From Lantana camara (taxonomy: Eukaryota; Streptophyta; Magnoliopsida; Lamiales; Verbenaceae), in the NCBI GenBank assembly GCA_037501455.1, contig CM074857.1:100163501-100227500 (forward strand): a stretch of 64,000 nt of DNA, read 5' to 3'. The notes under the pieces are model-generated. The model made no database searches and was not told the DNA's origin. It saw nothing but the letters and a program-made list of their open reading frames with translations. Position numbers and translations under genes: made by a program. Numbering within the stretch: the stretch's first letter is position 1; each line of letters opens with the position of its first letter. Below, piece after piece: positions 1 to 9,474 of this stretch.

Positions 1-57
1 CTTCTGGTCATTTATATCGACGATATGGTGATCACCGGGAATGACACTGAGGAGATA
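1..57 (+). pseudogene. copia reverse transcriptase fragment, upstream half
   Basis: The first 57 bases read in frame 1 as a copia-type reverse transcriptase segment with the catalytic YIDD box (residues 5-8 of the frame) followed by the usual ITGND. The frame stops at base 57, where a solo LTR begins. The same reading frame resumes at 4221 directly after the second copy of the 5-bp target duplication, so both pieces belong to one element. The rest of the element, including gag, integrase and the 5' LTR, lies left of the window. Confidence 0.9.
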
Positions 58-3000
58 TGTAACTGCCCAAAACAGGGCCTGGATGAAAACAGTAAGTTAA
101 GGGCATTGGTAAAGCGTTTATAGACCGTGATCCAACTTTTTGAATCATTATGCATTGCATTCTTACATGAACTTTGTGCTCGTATATGATCTGACATGTT
201 TTAAGGGGGAATTCTTGACCTTTGATACAGTTTACTATTCATAACCCGAGCCTACCTTGTTCATATTGCTACTCGAACCCTAGAGGTTCATCACACATGT
301 TTCCCTATCGTTTGAACTTGTTTCCCGAGCTCAGAGAGTCTTTCTTGAACCATAAGGGTATTTTTGGAACTTACCGACCAAAGTTACTATTCATCCAAAA
401 ATGAGCTTTTGATTCTGATACCTTTTCCTACCCAAGTTACAGTCGAATCGATCCTCGAGTCGAGACGAGTCTTTTGAAATCATTCTTGGCTTGGAAATCT
501 ATTCTGGAACTTTGTTTTATTAAAAATGTTTTCGAAAACCCTAGTTCACTATTCCTTCTACGAACGGTTTTCATTCGGAAAATGTTTTCTCTTCGGATTT
601 GCACTACTTGAGCTATTTCAAGATTTTTGAGATGTTTTACAACTCTTGATTCAAACCCTAGCTTTCAACTATTCACTATTCACTCTACGTTTTCAACTAT
701 TTTTGAGATGTTTGAAGCGTACGTTCGTACGTAAGAATTCACTATTCACTCTACGTTTTCAACTTTTTAACGGTAAAACGTTTTATAGTCGATTTTGGAC
801 TCAAAACGCTTCTCGATTTATTTCTTGAATTTTGGAAACAATACAGACTTGAAAATCATTCTAGAAAGTCGTTTTTCACTCGTGTTGAGTTTCGAGCTCA
901 AAACTTTTATTCACTAAAACTAATGTATCTTTCAAACGGTAAATCCGATTTCGACGAATGAATATGCGTTTCAAAGCTAATTTTCTTGCCGTCGGAATGG
1001 TTATACCTCCAGCCACTTATCCTCGAGTCTTGGGCAATGAAATTACAGAAATACCCCCAGCAGTCCCATTTTTGCCTTCATATGCCTAAAGCTTCTAGAA
1101 GATACAAGTGGATGAACTCTTATTTTGCTCTCCTACCCTTAAGCCATCTTTATTTGCAAGGTGAGGGGCTTCTTCACAACTATAAATGCCCCTCTCATGG
1201 CATTTCATTACTTGCTCAATGTTGTGTTAACAACACCCTTTCTTCTCTCCCTCTTCCCCCTCTTGCCGTCGGCCACCCCCCCCCCCCCCCCCCTCCCTTA
1301 GCTAGGTTAGTTTGTTTTGTTTTATGTTATGTTTAGTTAGTTTATGTTTTTATGTTATGGTATGTTTATATTATGTTTAGGTTGGGTCTTAGGGTCTTCC
1401 CTAAGCCATATAGGATTTTATTTTATGCATTTATTATATAGTTTTCATGATATGTTTCAATAGATGTTTATATGTTTTAATTGTTTAGTATATGCTTGAA
1501 TATGTTATAAATTGCTCTAGTATATGCTATGATCATGTGATATAATTGTTATATTATGAGAATTGATGCATGATTATGGAATTTGAATTATATTCATGCA
1601 TGTTAGCTAATGGAATAGTGATTTACAATTTATTATGTCACAACTTGTTACACGTTGATATTGGAATTAAATTGTTACATGTTACATGCCTAAAGGTATA
1701 TGATATGATATGATATATGTTGTGACATGTTGTCACATTGTTATATGATTCTTGAATTATGAATTGAGCTTATGATATGATATGGATTAATAGATTAGTG
1801 CCTTGATCATATGTTATACACTTTAATAGTGTCACATGTTATAACCTAAGATAAAATAGTGTTTCATAACTTGATCTTATGCCTTAATTGGATCTCTTAA
1901 CCATAGGTTATACCTTTAACCTAGATCACACTTGATTATATTAACATGAACTTGAAACTATAGGTTATAATCAAGATCATAATTTAATTAGGGTGTGTGT
2001 GTGTGTGTATTCGTGCATGGTGTGTGTGTGTACCGTGTGTGTGGGTGTGTGTGTATAGTAAGGGTCTGACATGTGAATAGTAACATGTGAATAGTAATCT
2101 TGAATAGTACTTTTGAATAGTGTTTTTGAATAGTAAAAATGAATTAAAACTTGTGCTTTCTTAATAGACATTTGCACCTAGGGTTTCCATATCCAGGGTC
2201 TAAAATGTGTTTTCAAAATGTGTTTTCTTTCGTGGACTTCTTTTATAACTTAAGGTTTGAGGTAGGATTCATAATTTGACTAAAGCTTACTCGGTTATAG
2301 TAAGATCATAGTCTCACGTTGAGAGTAACTCACTTTAACGTATTCCTTTCTGTGTTACCTTTCTTGGATACCTTAAATGGTATTACTCTCTTGTGTTACA
2401 TGTTCTTTACATGTTCCTTGTTCATTATTTCATGCATTTCATATGCATCTTGGTTAGTAGTGGGTTTTAGTTCTTAAGCTCACTCTAGTACACCACCTAC
2501 AGGAGTTGAAGTTGAGCACTGGGATCCCCAGGGCACCGCATAATCTGTCTACCTACCTTTTGTTACTATTAGGTGAGGTGAAGTTATAAATGTTTTCCAA
2601 CTGGAACCAAATTATACTATCGTATCATATGTTTTGAAATTCAAAGCTAAACCTCGTTTTGAACTATCCCTTTTATCGGGACATTCTTTTGAAAGGATCA
2701 TTCATACTTTAATAGTATACCTTGATCTACAGCACATGTTTTCCAAAGTTCTGCATTCTTGTTCAAAGACAATTACATGTTCTGCATATGCTTTCAAAGT
2801 ACAGTTTACTGACAGAATCACATGTTTACAGACAGAATCATATGTTTTACAGACAGCATCATATGTTACAGTTACAGTTTCACATGTTATAGTTAGCATA
2901 TTGGAGTGGTACTCTGGTCACTGCTAATCTTAAATGCAAGCATACAGTTTACAGTTTGGGCCCGGCGGTTAGATGTGGAGGTGATACTCGGGAGGTGAGC

Positions 3001-4215
3001 GCCAACGACATCACCAATACCGGCCGCCACACTTAGACAATTGACACCGACTTTTAACAGGAGGTTTGTTAAGTCAGGACAATCTGTCTGGGAACGGACA
3101 GCAAATCTGTTCCCATTACATGTTTACAGGTCGCCTAGGGCTAGCTACCCGAAGTGACAACCGGTGGAGGATGGTGCATGTTTGTATGCGTTGGTAAGAG
3201 TTGTTGTTGACCTTGGTCCGATAGTCTACTGTGTGCGGAGTTGTTGTCGACCTTGGTCCGATGCTCTACTATATGTGGGGTTATTGTTGATCTTGGTCCG
3301 ATACTCTACTATACGTGGAATTATTGTTGATCCTGGTCTGATGCTCTACCAAATCTTGTTTTCTGGAGTAAGGATGGAGGAGCCTAGCTTGCGGGCAAAA
3401 TTCTGTTTCATAAAGGATGGTTCATATCTGGAAAAGTTCACTTTACCCTTATCCCATTTTATGAAAGAACTATGAACCATCGACAACATATGTGTGCGCG
3501 TGTGATAGCATTCATGAAAATGTTTTAAAACGTGCATACTTTTACAGCATTGCGTTCAAAAGAGTTTTATCAACTGAACTTGTTTCAAGTTCTTCTTTAA
3601 AGCATTGCAATTAACAGTTCTAAACTTTACTTCAAGTTCTTTAATTCAGTACTTTCTTTAAAGTATTCCCTCACTTAGTCCTTTTGACTAATACCTCTCC
3701 CGTTTTCTTGCCTCGTGGTTTCAGGTCTTGCAGCCGCAGTCTAGAGGTATCTTAAAGCTCTAGATTGTCATTTTTGTCTCAGTCAGGACTTAGTATTACT
3801 TTCTTTTGTGTCCTGCATATGTTTTATGGCTGCATCACTTTATGTTTCTGTATATGTTTCTGAATACTTGAGTATCTTTGTTATACTCTTTCTGCTACTC
3901 TGTTACCGATACATTGAACTCTGCTATATCGGTATTTATATGTGAATATGTTACATGTTCTGATATGCCGAGTCTCTCTTACACGATCAATATGTTCTTG
4001 CTTGTTTCATGCCATCACGCACATGTTTTGAAAAGTTTTAAAATGCTCTGATTTTCCGCTGCATAGCCACATCGTTGTACATGTATAGTTCTGATAGACA
4101 GCCGTTCGCTGGAGTATTTCTTGAGTGATGGCTCACACCATTACTTGAGAGGCGCTTCAGTGCGGGGGTTGAGACGCCGCTCTCCTCTTCTTCTGGTACG
4201 GGTGGGGGCGTTACA
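58..4215 (+). mobile_element. 4.16-kb solo LTR, Tekay-type gypsy
   Basis: The block starts TGTAACTGCCC and ends GGGCGTTACA, and is flanked by the perfect 5-bp target duplication AGATA (53-57 and 4216-4220). No internal domain is present, so it is a solo LTR left by recombination between two LTRs. Plus orientation is inferred from a TATA-like box (CTATAAATG near 1180), a CT-rich leader near 1245-1275, and a tail (4155-4215) laid out like the LTR tail of the Tekay element at 36.0 kb. It contains a run of C near 1277-1293, a (GT)n tract near 1991-2055, reiterated TGAATAGT units near 2075-2135, and 40-bp tandem repeats at 3201-3350. Open frames inside it have no recognisable domain. Confidence 0.85.
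3201..3350 (+). repeat. 40-bp tandem repeat inside the solo LTR
   Basis: Four units with exact 40-bp spacing start at 3201, 3241, 3281 and 3321; the last is incomplete. Each carries TTGTTGTTGA-like sequence, then CTTGGTCCGAT and CTCTACT. The units have diverged by several substitutions each, so the amplification is not very recent. Confidence 0.85.
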
Positions 4216-4220
4216 AGATA

Positions 4221-5139
4221 GTCAATCTTCAAAAGAACCTATCATATGAATTTGAAATGAAAGACTTTGGGGAGGGGGGGAGGAGGACTAAGATACTTTC
4301 TTGGTATAGAAGTGGTGAGATCAGATAAGGTCATCTTCATCTCACAGCAGAAGTGTAAACTTGATCTCTTGACTGAGATTGGACTACTGGACTGTAAACC
4401 GGCTGAGACTCCGATGACACAAAACCATCAACTGGGGATTTTTCCAGACCAGATACCAGCTGATAGAGAGAGATACTAAAGATTGGTGGGGAAACTGATC
4501 TACTTGGCCCATACTAGGCCAGATATTGCTTATGCCATTGGAATTGTGAGCCAATTCATGCTTAACCCAAGCAAGGAAGATGCCATCACAAGGATTCTGA
4601 GATACCTAAAATCTTCCCCGAGTAAAGGACTTATGTTTTCCAAGAATGGGCACGCTCAAATCTTAGCCTACACCGATGCTGACTGGGCGGGAAGTGTTAC
4701 AGACAGAAGGTCTACTTCCATATACTTTACCTTTGTAGGAGGTAATTTGGTTACTTGGCGGAGTAAAAAACAGAAGGTTGTGGTATTTTCCAGTGCCGAG
4801 GCTGAATTTAGGGGAATAGCTCGAGGAATCACTGAAGTCCTATGGGTTCGAAAGATCCTAACAGATATTGGCTTTCCCCCAAAGGAAAGTGTTAGCCTTT
4901 ACTGCGATAACAAGGCAGCGATAACTATCTTCCATAATCCCGTGCAGCATGATCGAACAAAACATGTGAAGATCAACCGCCACTTTATCAAGGAGAAGAT
5001 CAAGACAGGGGTAGTAAAACTTCCATTTGTGAAATCAGAGGACCAGCTTGCGGATATCTTAACCAAGGCAGTGAGCAGCCAGAACTTCCACAATTCACTG
5101 TCCAAGTTGAACATGTTCGATCCCCATGATCCAACTTGA
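4221..5139 (+). pseudogene. copia pol 3' part (RT end and RNase H), copy A
   Basis: This continues the copia polymerase frame interrupted at base 57. A G-rich stretch at 4268-4287 shifts the frame, after which the LRYFLGIE motif, the end of reverse transcriptase and a copia RNase H are readable: ADWAGS, SSAEAEF, and the CDNKAAI and RTKHVKI motifs up to ADILTKA. An in-frame TAA at about 4477-4479 separates two open parts (4267-4479 and 4483-5139). The same stop is present in copy B, so it predates the duplication. RNase H catalytic acidic positions look preserved, but the gene cannot make an intact product. Confidence 0.9.
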
Positions 5140-5146
5140 GGAGGAG

Positions 5147-5328
5147 TGTTGGAGAATCCCGACATCTTTGGAGGAGATTTGCCCTAATTATGTTTTCCTT
5201 GTATAGGACCGTAATTTAGGCGTGTAATTAGGTGTTGTATTGTATTTATTCTGTATCCCCATTCCTTTTGTACACACAACAAACAATGAATACAATTAAG
5301 TCTTTCTCCCAAAACACTCCTTTTAACA
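5147..5328 (+). mobile_element. copia 3' LTR, copy A (182 bp)
   Basis: The LTR begins TGTTGGAGAATC immediately after a purine-rich tract (GAGGAGGAG at 5138-5146) and ends CTTTTAACA at 5328. It follows the RNase H stop codon by only a few bases, the normal copia arrangement. It is short for an LTR, and there is no other member in the window apart from copy B. Confidence 0.85.
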
Positions 5329-5497
5329 GGTAATGATTGTTGCCCTTTAAATAGTGAGTCAAATGTTCTTTTGCATTGTTTTTCTTTACTTTAATGTTGC
5401 TATATGTTTGAAATGAGATCTGTTGTTTCTTTTCGCTATGATTGAATCCTTCTTGTAAGTGTTAAATAGTTAAGTGTTATTGAGAGCATGGAAAAAT

Positions 5498-5627
5498 CAC
5501 TACAAGAAATCCTGCAAATTTCGACGGAAAATTCCGAGGGAATTCCGACGGAAATAGTGAATTCCGACGGAATTTCGAGGGTCTCGGAATTCCGACGGAA
5601 CACATGCCGTAGGAAAACCCTCCCTAA
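5498..5627 (+). mobile_element. CACTA-like 5' terminus, truncated copy A
   Basis: It starts CACTACAAGAAAT, the canonical plant CACTA terminus, followed by reiterated CCGACGGAA/GAATTCCGA subterminal repeats. It stops abruptly at the tandem-duplication breakpoint after 130 bases. It is the duplicated head of the element that is more complete at 6823. Confidence 0.85.
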
Positions 5628-5634
5628 TTACTGG

Positions 5635-6464
5635 ACTGAGATACTTTCTTGGTATACAAGTGGTGAGATCAGATAAGGTGTACACTTGATCTCTTGACTG
5701 AGATTGGACTACTGGACTGTAAACCGGCTGAGACTCCGATGACACAAAACCATCAACTGGGGATTTTTCCAGACCAGATACCAGCTGATAGAGAGAGATA
5801 CTAAAGATTGGTGGGGAAACTGATCTACTTGGCCCATACTAGGCCAGATATTGCTTATGCCATTGGAATTGTGAGCCAATTCATTTTTAACCCAAGCAAG
5901 GAAGATGCTATCACAAGGATTCTGAGATACCTAAAATCTTCCCCGAGTAAAGGACTTATGTTTGCCAAGAATGGGCACGCTCAAATCTCAGCCTACACCG
6001 ATGCTGACTGGGCGGGAAGTGTTACAGACAGAAGGTCTACTTCCGTATACTTTACCTTTGTAGGAGGTAATTTGGTTACTTGGCGGAGTAAAAAACAGAA
6101 GGTTGTGGTATTTTCCAGTGCCGAGGCTGAATTTAGGGGAATAGCTCGAGGAATCACTGAAGTCCTATGGGTTCGAAAGATCCTAACAGATATTGGCTTT
6201 CCCCCAAAGGAAAGTGTTAGCCTTTACTGCGATAACAAGGCAGCGATAACTATCTTCCATAATCCCGTGCAGCATGATCGAACAAAACATGTGAAGATCA
6301 ACCGTCACTTTATCAAGGAGAAGATTAAGACAGGGGTAGTAAAACTTCCATTTGTGAAATCAGAGGACCAGCTTGCGGATATCTTAACCAAGGCAGTGAG
6401 CAGCCAGAACTTCCACAATTCACTGTCCAAGTTGAACATGTTCGATCCCCATGATCCAACTTGA
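5635..6464 (+). pseudogene. copia pol 3' part, copy B
   Basis: Second copy of the copia RT end and RNase H, almost identical to copy A, including the shared in-frame TAA. The readable 218-codon block at 5808-6464 differs from copy A at only about five residues. Copy B lacks a short segment after the LGIQVVRSDK region, which also breaks the upstream frame. It is a by-product of segmental duplication, not an independent insertion: it has no 5' LTR and no target duplication of its own. Confidence 0.9.
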
Positions 6465-6471
6465 GGAGGAG

Positions 6472-6653
6472 TGTTGGAGAATCCCGACATCTTTGGAGGA
6501 GATTTGCCCTAATTATGTTTTCCTTGTATAGGATCGTAATTTAGGCGTGTAATTAGGTGTTGTATTGTATTTATTCTGTATCCCCATTCCTTTTGTACAC
6601 ACAACAAACAATGAATACAATTAAGTCTTTCTCCCAAAACACTCCTTTTAACA
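6472..6653 (+). mobile_element. copia 3' LTR, copy B (182 bp)
   Basis: Same 182-bp LTR as at 5147-5328, offset by exactly 1325 bases. I see one substitution (a C/T near 6534). It arose by the tandem duplication. Confidence 0.85.
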
Positions 6654-6822
6654 GGTAATGATTGTTGCCCTTTAAATAGTGAGTCAAATGTTCTTTTGCA
6701 TTGTTTTTCTTTACTTTAATGTTGTTATATGTTTGAAATGAGATCTGTTGTTTCTTTTCGCTATGATTGAATCCTTCTTGTAAGTGTTAAATAGTTAAGT
6801 GTTATTGAGAGCATGGAAAAAT

Positions 6823-7877
6823 CACTACAAGAAATCCTGCAATTTCCGACGGAAAATTCCGAGGGAATTCCGACGGAAATAGTGAATTCCGACGGAATTT
6901 CGAGGGAATTCCGATGGAACACATGCCGTAGGAAAACCCTCCCTCGGAATTCAAAACCGACGGAAAACCGACGGAATTCCGAGGGACAAAAATCAGAAAA
7001 AGAAAAATTAAATTAAAAAAATTTCGACGGAATACCGAGGGAAATCCCGTCGGAATAATCGTATTTTTTAAAAAATAAAATATATCTCCCGACGGAATTC
7101 CCCTCGGAATCCCATCGGAATTTGCTTTAAAAAAAAATTTAATTAATTATTTCCGACGGAATTTCCCTCGGGATTCCGTCGGAATTTACTGGAAAAATAA
7201 AAAATTAATGAGTCACTGGGGATTCGAACACCCAACCTCACGGTAGGAAGACATTATGCAATCCAAGGAAAACCAATTGAGCTAGATCAATTCATTGGTT
7301 TAGTTTGATACAAATATTTATATATCATTTGAAATAATAAAATCACAAATTTTGTAGACAATATTTAAAATTGAGTTCTAAGAAAATATTAATTATAACT
7401 ACAAATATTATAATACGTCATAAGAATTCAATTTAAGCATAGATAAAACCGACGGAAATCCAGTCGGAATTATTTAATATTATTTTTAATTTTTATTTTT
7501 AAAAAATCCGACGGAATGCCCGTCGGAATTATTTAATATTATTTTTAATTTTTATTTTTAAAATATCCGACGGAATTCCGACGGAATGCCTGTCGGAATT
7601 ATTTAATTTATATTTTTATAGTTTATATTTAAAAAAACCGACGGGAATCCCATCGGAATTCCGTCAGAATTATTTAATATTATTTTTAAATTTTATTTTT
7701 TAAAATATCCGACGGAATTCCGACGAGAATCCCATCGGAATTATTTAATTTTAATTTTTATATTTTATATTTAACAAACCGACGGGAATTCCGTCGGAAT
7801 CCCGTCGGAATTATTTAATATTATTTGTTAATTTTATTTTTTAAAAAATCCGTCGGAATTTGCAGAATTTCTTGAAT
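6823..7877 (+). mobile_element. non-autonomous CACTA-like element with CCGACGGAA subterminal repeats
   Basis: The left terminus is CACTACAAGAAATCCTGCA. The right end (7851-7874) reads CCGTCGGAATTTGCAGAATTTCTTG, which inverts to the left terminus except that the outer TAGTG is missing. Both subterminal zones are packed with CCGACGGAA and TTCCGTCGG in both orientations, typical of En/Spm binding-site arrays. There is no transposase frame. If the lost 5 bases are allowed for, AAT precedes the left end and follows the right end, compatible with a 3-bp target duplication. Confidence 0.75.
7211..7288 (-). other. tRNA-like (SINE-like) segment inside the CACTA-like element
   Basis: On the minus strand there is an A-box-like TAGCTCAATTGG and, 40-50 bases further on, a B-box-like GTTCGAATCC. 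This is the spacing of a tRNA-type polymerase III promoter. I could not fold a convincing cloverleaf with a plausible anticodon, so this is a tRNA-derived sequence rather than a functional tRNA gene. Confidence 0.45.
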
Positions 7878-7979
7878 AAAAGAAATTTGTGGTTTAGTTG
7901 TTGTATTATTCAAGATGAAAAAGTGACTTTCTATTTAATGTAATATAATAAACCTGCATGAAAATGTAATGAAGGATGT

Positions 7980-8850
7980 GTTTGACATATAAATCTTTAG
8001 TTAATTAATTATGATTAATTAATTCTAAATGTCTAAATTATTTTAATTACCTACGTACGTAGCCCGAGTGGGGCCACATTTCAGCATGCCATGTGGCCAG
8101 ATGCACCACGTAGGCGGATCAAATTAAGGGAAAATTCGATTATTATTAATTAATTGTAGTCTTGGGTCTATCTCGATTTAGTTAAGATAATTAGAATTAA
8201 TTTGTTAAGTCCGAGATTTTACTAAGATGTGGCCAAATCTTTCGGTCAGCTTAAGTAAGGAACGAAATTTTCTAAGAAAAAGGCCGAGAGAGGGGGATCG
8301 AAGATCCATATTTGGCCATGAAGAAATCTTTAGAGGCGTCCGGATGCAACAACTATAAAAAGCCCATTAGGGTTGGGATTACACTGTTGCTTGGAGATCA
8401 AGACGAGCGGGGTTATAAATTACCCGCACCTTGTATCTTTATCTTTCGTTATCAATACCCATACAAAATCCTTAAAACTATTCTCTAGTTTTCAAACTTT
8501 CGATACGTATTTGTTCTTTTCATTTTTAATGCAATCTTTGTTTTCACACTTATGTGCTTGTAGACCCGAAGGTAATTGAGATTTTGTAGCTCCGAGGCAT
8601 TGCACACTTATGTGCTTGTAGACCCGAAGGTAATTGAGATTTTGTAGCTCCGAGGCATTGCTTTTTTAAAGCCTTATTTCCAGTCGGGTTGTGAGCCCAT
8701 AAAGAGGCCATGTCCCTTGTAACCGCCTATAGAAGTCTCAAGCCTTATCGTGCCTCTTTAATTTTACTTTTATGTTTTGTAGGGTTTTTCAAATTGTGCT
8801 AGCACACCCCTTTCATTAAACTATCGCTTTGGGCAAAAAAGTTGGAAAAC
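7980..8850 (+). mobile_element. LTR-like remnant with TATA box and leader
   Basis: This gene-free block has an LTR/promoter layout: CTATAAAAAGC at about 8355, a CT-rich stretch, a tandem duplication, then GTGCTAGCACACCCC and TTTGGGCAAAAAAGTTGG at 8797-8852. The last two resemble the 3' end and primer-binding-site approach of some plant gypsy elements. No ends or target duplication were found, and no coding region follows. A pararetroviral leader is an alternative. Confidence 0.4.
8545..8660 (+). repeat. perfect 58-bp tandem duplication
   Basis: Bases 8545-8602 and 8603-8660 are identical 58-bp units beginning CACACTTATGTGCTTG and ending CGAGGCATTG. Perfect identity implies a recent slippage or unequal exchange event. 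Confidence 0.95.
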
Positions 8851-9474
8851 ACCAAGGAAATGCAGCGGTAATTTAAAATTTTGAATATTTATGTACTATA
8901 TATTGAAATTATATTATTAATTTTGTCATCAATTATTAAATTAAACTTTGAATTATTTTTTTAAATTTATGTGCATAGCACGGGCATTACTTCATACATA
9001 CGCTATTATTCATAAAATTTGACTATGTATTATTTTCCGATGGTGTTTCAATTTATCAATAAGAAGAAATTGCACATGCCGGCCACCAAAAGAAATAGAG
9101 ACTAAGAATCGACCAAAAATTATAATGGCAAGTTCACCAGGACTTAAAGCACGACAATTGACAATATTTTCCTTCCAAGTTCCAAACAAATACATGGACA
9201 ACAAGACATGATCACTTAGCCGATGATCCCTCGTCAGCTTCTTTTAATGCTTATTAGCCAAATAACTTTCGTCATTATTTTGGCTTTCTATGTTACAAGA
9301 AAAAGGAAAAAAGATAAGGAAAATCAAAAGTGATATATAGGGTAGCTTACCCGGCCTAGTCCCTTCTTTTTCATATTTGTCATTCCTTTCCACCCCTTTT
9401 TTTGTTTGTACACAAATTCAAAACAAGTTACAAAACCATGTATGCGTACATACTTTATATGTAGAAAAAACAAT
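8851..9474. other. intergenic, 3' of the NPF gene
   Basis: AT-rich sequence between the LTR-like remnant and the NPF stop codon. It presumably includes the 3' untranslated region of the minus-strand transporter gene. I see no other gene or repeat boundary here. Confidence 0.5.

Larger units (their letters stand above)
4288..6952 (+). repeat. tandem duplication of about 1.3 kb (copia 3' end + LTR + flank + CACTA start)
   Basis: Copy A (about 4288-5627) and copy B (about 5635-6950) line up with a constant 1325-base offset from 4483 onward. A deletion of about 23-28 bases in copy B near 5680 reduces the initial 1348 offset. I count only around a dozen substitutions across 1.3 kb, about 99% identity. 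Each unit contains the RT/RNase H end, a 182-bp LTR, 169 bp of flank, and the first 130 bp of a CACTA-like element. The junction at 5628-5634 holds a few filler bases. Confidence 0.92.

Noticed and set aside
986..1336. 116-codon frame with a proline run
   Set aside because: The proline run comes from a homopolymer C tract in the LTR leader; no domain and no splice support.
6840..7875. Evenly recurring CCGACGGAATTCC units resembling a CRISPR-like array
   Set aside because: The units occur in both orientations, vary in spacing, and lie between CACTA termini; this is a plant transposon subterminal array.
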